Shown here one piece after another: positions 11,936-24,713 of a stretch of 64,000 nt of DNA; the first letter of the stretch is position 1, and every line of letters begins with the position of its first letter. The DNA comes from Lates calcarifer (lineage: Eukaryota; Chordata; Actinopteri; Centropomidae). The notes beneath the pieces were generated by a model, which saw nothing but the letters and a program-made list of their open reading frames with translations, searched no databases and was not told the DNA's origin. The stretch lies in NCBI RefSeq assembly GCF_001640805.2, contig NC_066852.1:11231194-11295193 (forward strand), read 5' to 3'. A program made the position numbers and the translations under genes.

Positions 11936-13429
11936 ATTTTGGCAACACAGATAATATAGTAGGGTCAATTTACTGTTATTTTTTGGTCATTTCATGGGAT
12001 TTGTTGACAACCAAACAAAATATATCAGACCAGGGGAAGCATCGTTTCATAACATATTTATTAGTTATGCTGCAGGCTAAGTATGAAGCTGCTCCTGTGC
12101 AACGTTTATTAAAGGAAGTTAAATTTAAATGTGTTCACCTGCATTTACTTTTCTCTATTGTCTTATTTCAGCAATGACTGAATGACACACAAATAATTTG
12201 CCATATATGTTGATGTTGCAAGAGAGCAAACTACCTAAGTGCTGCCTTTTCCACTTAGTGGTGCAGTGTGACCCCATTCATTGTGGATGTTGCCCTCTCA
12301 GTGTCACTCTGACTTGTGCTTGGAGGAGTCAAGCATCCTTTTGGCAGACATAGTTAATTGAGGTAGAAACATGGTTGAAGGAGGATTACTTGTTCCCTGC
12401 CTGCTACCAAAAAAGTCATTCAAATAAAAACATCACAGAGCTCACATAATTACTTTTTCAGTGTTCAGTCATATCTCATGCAATGACACTTAATTGAGGA
12501 AGAGATTTTTGTTTGAGTAGATGATTTTTGTGGGTAAGGTATGTCAGAAAGGTATAAATAAGACAGAGGGGTTGTCATGGTAAGAACTGTTACACAAACA
12601 CTTCAGTATTAGAAACCTCAACATTTTGGACTACACTTGTTGGACTTTTCTGCACTGAATATTAGTTACATGGTCCAATTGTATTGGGGCTCTCGGTTGA
12701 TTAAAACAAATATTAATTAATTACATTTTCTAAATTGAAGTACATTTGTGTTTATAAATAAAACACTATTTTTGATTAGTGTTTTGCAGCACACACGGTA
12801 AAATATACAGGCCGAAATGAGCATATTGCTTCCTCTGTGGAGAAGGAGATAACACATGGTGGACAACACAGCTAAGCATGTAAAGTAGCATGTTTGGGCA
12901 AATGTTGAGATGCCAAAATGCCTCATCAACAAGGAAGGAATTAAGTTCAGATGACTTTTGCAGTTTGACTGGGCACCTAGCTTATATTTGAGGTCATGAC
13001 ACAATCTGAGCAAAGTTTGGTAAGGGAGACAGTGTTTATATGTCTGTCAAAACTTGGAATGAAGTTGCCTGTTAGAGAGATTTTTTGAGTTAGGCTGCTA
13101 CTGTCAAAACAAACCTTTTAGGCTTAATCATACTCCTATTTTGTAACATACTGTGCATTCACTGCAGCAGACAGAGAACTCTTTACCTTTAAACGCTCAA
13201 ATAATCAACAGTAAAGTATATTTTCCTCTTAAAGATGGTGAATGAAATCCATCCATCATTCATAACATTATTCCTCACTTAGAGATGTAAGAGATTTTTA
13301 TTGCAAATTACACACGTTTTATCTCATTTACAACTGTGCTTGATCCCACAGCTAACCATTTTGCAAACTATGCTGGGATGCATTTGTAGCTATGCTGACA
13401 ATATAGCTCAAAATGTCATCTTGTCTAAT
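11936..13429. other. Intergenic, nothing recognised
   Basis: The 98-codon minus frame at 12717 and the 84-codon plus frame at 11923 show no domain and no coding bias. Confidence 0.4.
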
Positions 13430-13475
13430 ACTTTGGTTTGTGACAAAATATCTACAAAACTAATGGCATTGCCCT
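13430..13475. repeat. Repeat family A, copy 2 (fragment)
   Basis: TTTGGTTTGTGACAAAATAT followed by CTACAAAACTAATGGCATTG aligns to the right part of copy 1 at 11854-11893. Only this part is convincing. Confidence 0.55.
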
Positions 13476-14921
13476 CCACTTTACCTGCGGCATTTATCAA
13501 CCTTGAAATAAACTCATAGCAAAATGATAGACATACAACAACCAGTCTTATTACTGTTAGAAAATCTGCTCCCCCTTGCAAGACTCTGTTCAGGACCCTG
13601 AAACAATTCTGGATTTCATTTGGGACTTTCCATTTGGTGTAAGAGGTGTTACATTTTGTTGAGAAAATGTCAAAAAACAGGGAAACCATATTGTGTTTCC
13701 CAACTTTTGTGACAAATGAAACTTTATATTCAAGCAAATTTAACAAATTTCCCTTCTACCTTCCTTTCTGAGCTGACAATCTAGCACACTTCACCTCTGC
13801 AGCTTTTTTTAAACTGAGGAATGCACTGTGTTTTTTATGCTCTGGCCAAGAAATGAGGGGAGACCCAGATTGCAACATTTTTTGGTGAAAGCTTCATGGT
13901 CCAATATAGCCCTGGGGTTTTGGTCAGAATCTGGCCCATATACTTCCACATCTGAATTGATTGTGGCTGTTATCCTCCAGTGATGGATGACAGCCAGCAA
14001 GATCTTCTCTGTGTGCACCAGAGTTGGCCCAGATCTGGACATAGCATCTGACAGTACCATGACATTGGGTCGGACATAGGCCAAGGTATATTGGCGGTAT
14101 ATTGACCCAGAAGAAAAAACAAATATTTGGCTAAAGTTTTCGCCAGAATAATTTTGCTATCTGGGGAGAGGCCTGCAGAGGTGAGGGGATACAGTTATGC
14201 TGAAAGTTGGGGTTGGCTACAACTTAAGATTGACTGAAGGCATAAAGAGTTTCCAACCAATAAAACAGTCAGAGCCTGATCTGAAAGCACAGAATGTAGC
14301 GTAACAAATCAGTCATGTGTTTTAAATGACTGTGTAAAAAGATGCCCTTGAAATTATTATCAGTATTAAACACCAGTAAAATCTCACATAATTGTTACAA
14401 TTGTTCCTGCTCAAAAGTGACTGACCTTCAGTTCAAGTTGATTTTTTGAACTGCAAATATGAAACATGGTGCATGGTGAAGTAAAAACCAATTGACCTGC
14501 TCCTACCCCATTTCCAGTTAAAAAGAAATGTCATGTTTGTCTTTGGTACAGCATAGACTTTAAAAAAATGCTTAGACATTAAGCCATCATTTGCTCACAT
14601 CCTTTCTACGTCTGTTGCAGTAAGTCTAAAAAAAATTGTAATAAAATAATTGCTGAATTAAAAAGTTTGCTTTAGTCAGCAAATATATTACATGTATGAT
14701 TTTCAAACAACAAAAAGAAGAAAAAAAAAACAAGTGTTACTGAAAAAACTTGTATAATCATATTATTTATAAAAGCCATTTCACTACATGGCTCACTGTA
14801 CTGGTTATTTGAAAGAGGCTGTATTTACTTAAACACACTACACTCAGAGGTTTTAAACTGAATTCAGAGGTTGTTGCTGCATACAAGAGATTTCACTGTC
14901 TGTGAAGCAGATGTGAACTAA
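13476..14921. other. Intergenic, nothing recognised
   Basis: The minus frames at 13408 (112 codons) and 13809 (91 codons) have no recognised domain. Part of the second, near 14000-14160, reads like an old repeat (CAGATCTGGACATAGCATC ... AGTTTTCGCCAGAATAATTT). Confidence 0.35.
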
Positions 14922-15066
14922 ATGAAGGGTCCACAGCAGCTTTATCAGGGAAACCACAAGTACCTTCAGCTCAGCACCTCAACCCTGTCGTCTGATAGGA
15001 CAACAAAGTACACACCTCCCGATTTGGAGAAGCGGGAAATTAAACCTGCTGTTCCATTTGCTGAAG
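14922..15066 (+). other. Coding-biased island with possible donor splice site
   Basis: An ATG at 14922 opens a frame beginning MKGPQQLYQGNHKYLQLS and running to PPDLEKREIKPAVPFAEG. There a GTAAAC donor-like site follows at 15067. Codons are mostly G/C-ended, unlike the surrounding AT-rich DNA. If unspliced, the frame closes ten codons later. I do not recognise the protein. It could be an exon of an unannotated gene, a dead exon, or chance. The ATG context is weak. Confidence 0.25.
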
Positions 15067-15581
15067 GTAAACAACAAAACACCAGCAAGAATTAAACGTT
15101 TATTGTTGCTGTAGATTATAATGCATGGTGTTTATCATTTTTAGATCTTTCAATATGCAAATTTCTCAAAATCATTAATAAACAATGACTCTCCCATTGT
15201 GTCCAGTCTAATAAAGAGCTTGATGCACAAATGAGAAAAGCAAATGTGTGCACGTGTTTTTGGGATAAAGAAGATTTATTATAGTACAATGTCTATAGTA
15301 TTAGACAAGTTAACATTTTGATAAAGAAGATTTTCAGTGGTTACTGAATGCCTTTTTATTCAGCATGCGCATATGTCTGTCCTAGTTTTAGACACAGGAA
15401 ATACTGCAGATGTCAGACTTGGAACAACAATGATGCAGAGACATTTTGAAGTCAGTCTGATTAAAGCTTAAATAAGTGCTGTTCAGGGGTACAAGCAAAG
15501 ACTGTGTAATCCTCCAGGAATTGCCTGGTCTTGTAAACCTGCTTCTTGTACTCTCAGCTAAGAAACAATGTCCCATTTCTC

Positions 15582-15584
<3 letters not shown>
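15067..15584. other. Intergenic, nothing recognised
   Basis: No continuation of the preceding island could be found here. Confidence 0.35.

Positions 15585-15616
<32 letters not shown>
15585..15616. repeat. (GT)n microsatellite
   Basis: Sixteen GT units. It produces the false cysteine-valine frame that starts at 15568. Confidence 0.97.
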
Positions 15617-15620
<4 letters not shown>

Positions 15621-15785
15621 TTTTGAACACCACAAACTAAATTCCATTCATTGTAATTGCATAGGGCTGGAGACACAAGTATCATCAGCAAATATCTCCA
15701 AACTTTGGCAAGTAAAATCAAAACCTATTTGCATATTTATACAACTACGATTACACAGTTGTTTTCTGTTAAGGGGGCTGTGGAG

Positions 15786-15902
15786 ATAGGGCAAGTCACT
15801 CACTGATCAGAGGGTCAGTGGTACAATTCCTGGCTCCTCAAGTCTGTGTGTCTAAGTGTCGCTGCTTTGAGTGGTGAAAAGTGCTATATAAATGCAAGCC
15901 AT
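15786..15902 (+). repeat. Teleost SINE-like repeat (ends in gctatataaatgca)
   Basis: GGTACAATTCCTGGCTCCTC followed by GCTTTGAGTGGTGAAAAGTG and CTATATAAATGCAAGCCA is a shortened copy of a repeat found throughout fish genomes. The usual form has GGTTCGATTCCCGGCTCC at the front. Confidence 0.65.
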
Positions 15903-18238
15903 ACACATCAGTACAAAGATATACAAATATTTTTGCATTATTTGAGCATGTAATTGAACCATTAACACAAACTTAGAGCCCGTCAAAATCCAGAACACAA
16001 ATGGTACGTGCTGGTTATATAAACTTTTTTTTCTTTTTCACAAATCTACAAAAAAAAGCTTTGTGTCATTCAATGAATACAGAATACACAGCCAAGACAT
16101 AATAGCCCATTATTGACCACACTTGCATGGAGAATTGTGACTGAACCAGGCAGTTTGTATTGTCTGTTGTAAAGGAATTTTTTTTAATCTAGTGAAGAGC
16201 ACCTGGATTCAGGAAAACAAATTTCAAGAAACATGAAAAACTAGAGAAGTGACAACGCAAATATGGCTGTGCTAATATTTAGAAAATCTTGAGCAAGAAT
16301 GAGAATAAAGACACTTTAAATTTTTATTTTCTCTGTTTTGACTGCCACGCAGATGCTGCCAAGCTGAACTTGGGAACATAAAGTACAGTCAGTGACTGCA
16401 CAGTTGACACCTGTTATGTAACATAAACTTCACTGTTAATACGCTCATGATGCCATATAAAAATGTTTTACAACCAACAATCCTAACAAAGAAAAATCTG
16501 CTTTTTGTATTTTAACAGAACAGAACCTGTAAATATCTCAGATATTTACTACCAGCACATTCCATGCAGTGTCAGACTGACCTGATTTGGTCTCCACTTA
16601 CAGAAGTTGTCAGTTTGTATTCTCTAAACAGACCCATTTATTTATTTAATAGCATCTCCACAAAAAAACTTCCCAACTTACAAACTGGAAAGTAACACAA
16701 CAATACTATGCCACTAAAGACATCTGTAATGAAACCCAACTTAAGCTTATTACATTAATTCAACATTCAAGTTATAATAACTGAGAAGATGTTACAACTT
16801 AGTGTTAAATTATAAGATGATAGATGGAAACTAAGAAAGAAGATGCTCTTTGTGGAGACATGCATGATCATTTTAATTTACTTTGACTGTGATAATTCAC
16901 ACACACAATTTGAAGAAAAAGTTTGATTTGTTGATTTGTTGGTCAAAGTAAATTAGCATATCCTTCACCTACAAAGTAAGTTTAGGTTCTGCTTTAAGTC
17001 CTTAATGTTTCTCTCTGTTCAGTTCATCTCCTAGTGTATTATCTTCTGAATCATTAGCATGCATTCAACTTTTTCACTTATTCAGGATTAATAGCAAATG
17101 ATAATGGTCCTGGACAGAGTCCCTGAAGTATCTCGCGACTAATAGTGTTCACATTTGAAAATGATCCATCAAAAAAAATACTGTCTATTCTCCATTATGT
17201 CAAATAACTGTTGTGGTGCCAGTGGTCATCCTTGTGAAATTGTAACATTTCAGTTTCTCTCATTAAAGAAAAAAAAAACTTTGATTATTTACTAAAATAA
17301 AATCCAAAGCAAAACAAAAAACACAGCACAATGTATGACTCCTGCCACAGTCTCTCTAAGCCAGTCCAGTCACCAGTCATGTGATTTCCAGTTCATGATA
17401 ATTACAGAGGGTCAGAAAAGATAATATAGCTTACTGTTGTATTCTTTTTTTCCAGGGCAAACATATTGTAAGACAATGATGTGATTACTGCATGCATTGA
17501 ACAGTAATTATTTAATATAGCAAGGAAAACCACTGAGGAAATTATGCCAGTAAATTGTCTGAAGCTGCCCAGATCACTGACGCATAAAACTACAGTGGCA
17601 CACTACCTCAGAAGTCAATTGAACAAAGTTATCTGTCATCTGAAGGCTGCCATTGACCTGATGAAAAGATCATAAAGTCTTTGTTTGATGTAGACAGTTG
17701 TGTACATGTGTGTACATTATACCACTGTGACTTTCAGTGCAGCCCATCTTCTTGTTAAGTCACTCCCTTTTTTTGTCCACTCTCCTGAAGGACTGAGTTC
17801 CAGTAGGAGCGAGCACTATGAAGGCCATGAATGACTGCCAGACGAAAATGTCCCCGATAAGAATGCTGACTGTAACATTTAACACCTGCATTATGAACTT
17901 TTTTCATGCCCTATCATAGCCTTGCTTAAGCCTGCTGAAATGGGAGTGTACTAAACATACAATTCAGCAAATATAATTTTTTAAAAGAGAGATTTTATAT
18001 GCTGCGCTCAATTAAATTGACCACTCCTGCTGTTAACATTTTATATGATTTCAATTAAACATGCGAGGTAAAATGACATTAAAATGTTCCATTTGTGTTT
18101 ACTCTGGCTTAAACCCTGCAGGCTCCACATTGAGAAAACCAACACGCAAATTAAACTTTCCCTACATAAATATTTGGCAAGAATTCACACTAACAACTTA
18201 CTGTCACTAGTGCTTTTCCTGATTCAAGTTAGTTGTAT
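15903..18238. other. Intergenic, AT-rich
   Basis: No gene recognised. A short coding-like patch occurs near 17760-17870. On the minus strand it reads GDIFVWQSFMAFIVLAPTG between a possible acceptor and a stop; on the plus strand an ATG near 17817 opens a 34-codon frame. Neither is convincing. Confidence 0.35.
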
Positions 18239-18400
18239 ATGAAGCCTAATACTACCCTCACCCTCAAGCTGAAAGAAAAGCCTGGAGATAAAGGCGGGAA
18301 TGTGTGGGAGAGCAGAGAAGAAAAAGCAAGGTTTCTGAGAGGCAAAATGCCAAGGCTCAGACGTAGACCTTCTTCTCCTGAAAAACTGGGAAATCTGTGA
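18239..18400 (+). other. Short open frame, 53 codons, unassigned
   Basis: The frame begins MKPNTTLTLKLKEKPGDKGG and ends RRRPSSPEKLGNL, rich in lysine and arginine. Base composition is less AT-rich than its neighbours. The overlapping minus frame of 78 codons is its shadow or the reverse. No homologue is recognised, so this may be chance. Confidence 0.15.
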
Positions 18401-20050
18401 AAGTGAAAATTCAAGGTTACAAACAAACAGTTTGAGGTTTCCCAGTCTGGGCCCAAAGCCCTCACTGGTTAGTGTTAAAGAGGTGATAATCTAAGTTAAC
18501 AATACACATATGGATATCATTTTTCCTCCATTGCTTGTGAAATAGTAGTAAACACAAACATTTTAATCCTGATTTTTCCTTTATAGTAGAAGACGTTTAC
18601 TTAAATTCTCTGTCATTTTTGTCTACAAGGATATATCTAAAATGATTATGTTGCTATTGTGCACATGTTTGTGTGTGTGCAAATTTTTTTTAATACTGTT
18701 TTTGGACATATTTTTGGAAATAGCATCTAAGCTTCAGGCCTCTGGGTGGACACCATACACTGTCGACCTCTGTGTTGTCTATTGACTAGAGGATGTTTTC
18801 CCTCTTTTGGTTATGTACCATTAGTAATTGCCGTCATTTAATGTTCAGGAGAACCAGTTGTACCACTTAAGTTTGAATTTAACACAGGAGGTAGGATGTT
18901 GCCTAACTGGCTTTCCATTTGGAAAGTAACAACCTGAAGCAACAGGTAGTCATGCAACCTCAAAAACCTCAGTCTCAACATCAGATCCCAGCCGGTTAAC
19001 TGCCTCCGTTTGTTGTAACTGTTGTGATATTAATAACTTGTTAATTTCTAATGCCTGTCTACACAGGTATTGGACCAGTTAAAGTGTAGTTCTTCTTCAG
19101 TCCTTTTAAGAGACTGATGTGAGAGTCAGTTTATCTCACAGGCTGTGTTGCAGAGATGGCTGTCCCAGACAACATCAAGGTGAATGTGAATCAAAAGGAG
19201 GGATCCTTGGCCTAAATGAATTCCTTGGTAACAAGCCAAGGTTTGGTCACATGGGTGAGGGTTTCTGATGCCATAACACTTAGTGGTTTAAGTGGGTTAC
19301 CTTATTGATAATATCATCTATGAAACAACTTTTATATGTTTCTTCATATTACAAGTCAAATATCTTATAAATCAAAAAGTCCAAACACAAAAGAGTTGAT
19401 GTTTTGATGTTGCCTGTTTTTCATTTACTGTGAATTACACTGTTCAATGTCTGTGTGGAGAGACTTAAGGAGAGACTTTTTTTTTTTTTTTAAACTTTGT
19501 TTGGTAGTTGAAAACAGACAGCAACAGGAAACATAAGAAGGCAGCAGATGGGATTGATATATCACAACATGCACTTGTGTCTTTATACAAACAAATGGAC
19601 CAACAGCACGGCAGTGGGTTTACTTTTTCATTTAGGGTATTTTAATGAACTGCAAAGAAATACCAGAAAAATAACCCAGAACATTTTAGGGTTCAGATTC
19701 AGCAGCTGAAAATGCTCTGGCTATATCATCATGGTGCTAAATTATCCAGACTTCCTGATTTATCAGACAAGGGTGGAATTGGTTTCACAGGATTGTGAAG
19801 CACAATTCATGCTGTGCTGGAGGGAATGGGAGATGGCTGTGCAGCAGTGTCACATTTTACATCATTACGTCATCCTGAATAAAACCAAAAGACGTGCAGA
19901 GTTGAAAGCATGTTATAAAGTGTGACCTGAAGTTTTAAGAAGCTGTGATTGACCCTCTTGCACAACTATGATCATGCATGAAACAGTGGTATGTGGTTTA
20001 GAACTTTCTTTGCCAGGGTGAAGCAGTTTATATTAGTTAATGTCCGTCAC
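18401..20050. other. Intergenic, nothing recognised
   Basis: Includes a T-run near 19479-19492. No coding bias. Confidence 0.35.
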
Positions 20051-20126
20051 ACCTTCTCAAGAACGGGCTCAAATCGGTGTCCATCATCCTTTTGGCCCTC
20101 TTCATGTCAGACCCACTGAAGGTGCA
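20051..20126 (+). other. Coding-biased patch, possibly signal-peptide-like
   Basis: One plus frame reads KNGLKSVSIILLALFMSDPL then KVQCLNL, which looks like the hydrophobic core of a signal peptide. A TAA lies just upstream in this frame, while an ATG at 20039 is in a different frame. If this is an exon it is either broken by a frameshift or entered by splicing. The minus strand also gives an open frame here, so the direction is uncertain. Confidence 0.2.
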
Positions 20127-20264
20127 GTGCTTGAACTTAGTGGTATTTTGGTCACTTAAAACAAAATATACTACATTAGCTTTCCCCTAACTAGATGACA
20201 GTTCAAATCAGTAACACATGTTAACCACAGTTCCCGTTTTGGTTTCAGGCCTGTTCTGACACAG

Positions 20265-20458
20265 GGTTCCACCAGTGATCAGAAGCCTTGACATTTTAAG
20301 GGAGAGCCACAGGACAAATGCCAGCATATTTCAAGAGACAAACAGCACCAGCACTAAGGTCCTGCTCATGTTGAAACTGCTCAACAAGAACGGCCACTGT
20401 ATCAAAATGACAGAGGGCTGCCTCCCTGCCCGAGTCATCTTCTCCCAGCTGGCAGTGG
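20265..20458 (+). other. Probable exon or dead exon of an unknown gene
   Basis: A tract ending in ACAG precedes the segment and GTAAAA follows it at 20459. The frame runs from VPPVIRSLDILRESHR through STKVLLMLKLLNKNGHCIK to MTEGCLPARVIFSQLAVG. The last half is strongly G/C-ended at third positions (AAC AAG AAC GGC CAC). The two cysteines eleven residues apart followed by a leucine-rich stretch could fit a small secreted helical protein, but I do not recognise a family. With the hydrophobic patch at 20051 it could form two exons of one gene. No later exon in frame was found, so it may be an eroded gene. Confidence 0.3.
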
Positions 20459-22023
20459 GTAAAATGGCCAGATAAGGGAGATATTAAAAAAGAACTCTGT
20501 GAAGGCCACCCTTTAAAAAAAAAGAGTTAAGAGCATTACTCAGAAAAACAGTTCCTTAAATCCACTATCAGCAACAGTGTCAAACCAAATTCACAGCACC
20601 AAGGACACAGCACAGGCAAAGAATGACCTGGATTTCCAATGTGTTGCCACTATGGCAATGCAGCATTGATGTTCATATGTTTATTAACATAATAAGATAT
20701 AACAGTGTCTTTGGTCTGGCTCAGTGATAATGCACTCTCATTCACAGATTAGTTATTTTATGAGGTACAATGGAAATTGTGTGGGATATTTACAGTTTAC
20801 ATTTTCAAAGACATGCATGATGCAACATTCATTCACTTTGGTAGTGAAACAATACTGGATTAAACTACTTTAACTGATGTAGATCAAAACTGGCTGCAAT
20901 ATAAAACCTGTGGTACAAGACAGGCGTGCCGCCCCCGAACTGAGCAACAGCATCCACAACAAGCTGTGTGCTCTGTTCACAGTGGAGGCAATGCTTAATG
21001 CTGGAGTTAATCCAGCAGTGATTTGTTTATGGAGTAAACAATTCTTGTCACAAACCTATTTCATTATGTAGGCACAACACAGGAGGTGCACAGTGCCCAC
21101 TGCCCAGACTCCAGTTGTGGAGATGTGAGTCAACATGACCCAGATGTCTTCACATTAAAATGCAGAGCATGTACTTTCTGTTACAAAGGCTGAACTAAGA
21201 TGGAGATCATGTGGACTGTGGTGGTTGTTTGGGCCTAAGGGGCACTGTTCATCAAGAACAGGTTGTAGCTTTAAGAGCAAAACCAGGCGACTGTGGTAGT
21301 TCAGTCAGGATCACAGATGTGCCACGGTTCTCCGTCTGAACAGCACTTCTTGGTCCACAGCACGGTAAGTCAAGAATTATAAATATGTATAAACATTGTT
21401 TCACATTTTAAAAAATAAAAAATCAAGTTGCCTTTACATTTTTGCAAAAATGAATGTGAAAGAGTTGCAAATGAACATGGTACCAGAGTAAATATCCTTT
21501 CAAACACAGATAAATTATAATTTATTAGGTACTTGATATTCATTCAGTGTAAGGTGTCTTCATTATCTGGTTTCCTTTAGGATATGTAATGACAAAGCAA
21601 CACACACAAATACCTATTCAGTGCAAATGAACACTTGTACTAACAAATTGTACTTTAAAACCTGACACCTCAGCGCACTTCAGAAACAGAGTGCATCAAA
21701 TGTTAGATAGTAAATGTGCAGTGTACCAAGACAATCAGAGGGTGACAGAGCAACAGTGTCAGGTGGGGGGTTAAAAATGCCATTTGTTAGAGTGAAACTG
21801 TTATACTAATTACCAAGTGAGAAATGTTTAGAGCAGTGCTTTGGTAAGTCTAAATATACTTTAGGTTACTTTATGTTAGAGGCAGTGCTGTAGTGTAAAT
21901 ACATACACACTGTAAAACTCTTTACATGAGGGCGTTGGGTCGTCCTGGCCTTCACTCGTGGAAGAATGAGGGGGCTCAGATGAGGATTTGTTCAGTTCTT
22001 GTGTAGGCGTTTGCTGTGTCACC
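20459..22023. other. Intergenic; minor coding-like patches
   Basis: Near 20927-21010 a frame reads RAAPELSNSIHNKLCALFTV, but its phase does not join the segment ending at 20458. Near 21315-21361 an ATG opens MCHGSPSEQHFLVHST followed by GTAAGT. Each is too short to call. Confidence 0.2.
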
Positions 22024-22104
22024 ATGTCCATTGACATCAAGAACATAACCAGCATCAACAGCCCGAGCAGGATTCGCTTTCTGCTGCCAGACGTTATACA
22101 GGAG
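22024..22104 (+). other. Possible short first coding exon, unassigned
   Basis: An ATG with a strong context (gtcaccATG) opens 27 codons reading MSIDIKNITSINSPSRIRFL to LLPDVIQE, followed by a GTATAA donor-like site at 22105 in phase 0. Third positions are mainly G or C. An antisense frame through the same bases reads RKRILLGLLMLVMFLMSM, which resembles a membrane anchor. Only one of these, or neither, can be real. No downstream partner exon was found before AR. Confidence 0.25.
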
Positions 22105-24678
22105 GTATAATTTTTATGGACTAAACGCCAACGTAGGAACTCAACATTTCCACACCGAAACAGACTATTTGAAATACTGTGTATAAAATGGTTTATGTCA
22201 CAGGGGTTCTGTTATAAATTTGTAGGCTTCAGTATCAACCAGAGACCCTGATGACATCCCTGTGACATACATCATCAGGGTTATTTTCTCAGATGATAGA
22301 GCCATTGAAGATGTTACACAATCTAATGCAATATTTTTTTACACATTAAAAAAAATCTGAAAGCAGTTGACATTATTTTCTCTAAAATGTAAAAGTGTTA
22401 AGAGCTGCATATTCACAGGGAGCATTTTCAGGCGGAGACAGACAATCGAAACTTATTAGGTGCTTGACATTCAGTCTTTGTGGGGTGTTAAATAATTTTG
22501 TTTCCCTGCCATCTGCTTCATTTTTGATCATTTGACAAATCAAGGTTGATTAGTGATAGGCTGATAAAATCTAGGGATTTTCAAACCCTCTTCCTGTTTG
22601 TGTGGAAAAACATATGAGAAGCTTTGGGATACTGAATTCAGTAGCTAATTATGCCCAGACAAAAATATTTGAAGCTTTTTGGAATGCCTTTTTTTGCTTG
22701 AGGGTGCTGAAAACACAAAGCAAAGTGATACCTGGTTTGCAGAAATTTTAGCAATGTAACAACAGCTCACTAATTTTATATTTTCAGTATGTACAGTAAG
22801 GCTACGTGTTGTTCATGATGATAATTTAGAAATATTGTCAAAACAGATGTACAAATTATTTGACAGCAAACTTTTACAATACTTTGTCTATGTGGTATAG
22901 TTGTTCTGTCCACTGTGTGATTTTTAAGAAACTTACACAACGGTACAATAGTTCAAATCAGTCTTTTATGTGTGTGTGTTTATGGAAATAATATTTACTG
23001 CATCCTGCTGGGTTTCAACTTGTCCCCTGGTGAGCAACTTTTCTCACAGAGCATCAGTTACATTTGGAACTTCAAATATCATCAGTCATCTGACGCAATG
23101 GTCATTTGAAACAAGCGTTTTGACACAAGTGAAAAAAGAGTCGGTGCCTTGCCAAGATGACTGTGTGGTTCTGGCCCAAATGCTCATTTGTTTTGTGCTT
23201 GGGGTGAACTGACGGCTACGGCTGCCAAATCCTGCATCCTACACTGTACTAGCACAAACATTAACACACACAGAGTGAAATACACCATGAGATGGAGGAG
23301 AATCTCCATTACAGCAGGTCATTCTTACTCAGAATAACTTCAGCCTGCTGAAGTGTGTTCACATTCATTTTTAGCCTATGTAGGAATAATCAGGTAAATG
23401 TCACTGTAGTAAACTAAAGCTATATATATAAATCTTCCTGACAACCTTATAGACACTTTCATCAGTGGTTACTCTGAATGCAGTAAGTGAATGCATTTTT
23501 ACTCTGGGTGGGAAACCTGACCAGCACACCCCTGACAACATTGCATCCTTGTCATGTTGTCAAGGTGCAGCCCCTGTAGGTTTTTATTCACTTTCTTCAT
23601 ATATTCACTGAACATTATTTTACATTCTAGTCAAGATCTGAACATGTCAACATGTTGGGCTGAATCTGAATCTGGGGAAATGTGAAGTCTGAATAAGACA
23701 TCGCTGGTTTTAAGGTGCAGTCACTGTGTCTTAAGCATCATATACCTGCAAAAAAGAGGAACAGACATGTTAATATACAAACACCCTAATGTTTTGTTTT
23801 TTTTTTAGCAAAAAACCTAAAATTACGTCTGTGAAAATTCTCCATCTGCGTCTAATCCGTCTGCCTCACATCTTGTCCATCCTCAGTGTATGTGCAAAAA
23901 AGGCTTCAAGCTTCCACACCACACACTGGCATAAAATGCATATTAGACCATGACGTTCTCCCAAACTGGCTGTGATGTCACAAAATCATACTTGTAAGGC
24001 ATATTTAAGGGGAGCACAAAAAAACTCCCCTTGTTCGGAATATGAATCTAAAGCACAGTGGAGCTCCAAAATCAACATAAAAAAAAAAAGTGGAGGGCGG
24101 CTTTAAGAATTCCCCTTGAATTCCCACATTATAACAAATGACTGATTCTTAAATGAAGTTCCTGATGGCAGATGCAACATTTTTACATTTCCTGCATGGA
24201 TGGCTCTGTCAAACATTCCTGGGTGTCAGTTAGAAAATGCGTTGTACATTACTGAAGGTACCTTTGGGTCTGTTTGAAATTTAACCTCATGTTCTGATAG
24301 ACCCAGGGGAAAAAAACAAACCTTTCAACAATTTGGTACCCACACTGAGTTAAAATAACAAACACCTGCAAAAACAAAATGTTACTGATCCAGGTCCATC
24401 TCAGAGGCATAGAAGCATCACTGATGATTAAATTGGCAGACTGCACTCTGGGTAAGGAGACAGGCCAATGTGGAGATATTAACAGCTGTATTTGAATTAC
24501 CTGAATGACTTAGAATAAACTGATAGGCGTGCAATCTTTGGAGCAAAGTGGGAGTAAATTTGGAAAATAAGTAATGATTAACTTTGACAATCGATTTTCT
24601 ATGTATGTGGAGGGAAAAAAAACAATAGCTTTGTCTGAAGTGTATGGCCTGAAAAAGGGAAATTGTCCTAATGAAGAG
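22105..24678. other. Intergenic, upstream of the androgen receptor
   Basis: No coding exon recognised. The stretch from about 23885 to 24110, with AAAACTCCCCTTGTTCGGAA and AGTGGAGGGCGGCTTTAAG, looks like an old interspersed repeat. Confidence 0.4.

Positions 24679-24713
<35 letters not shown>
24679..24713. repeat. (AC)n(AG)n compound microsatellite
   Basis: About five AC units followed by about eleven AG units, some 450 nt upstream of the AR start codon. It explains the serine-leucine frame on the minus strand. Confidence 0.95.

Noticed and set aside
20927..21010. Third exon for the 20.0-20.5 kb candidate
   Set aside because: The frame RAAPELSNSIHNKLC cannot be joined in phase to the segment ending at 20458.
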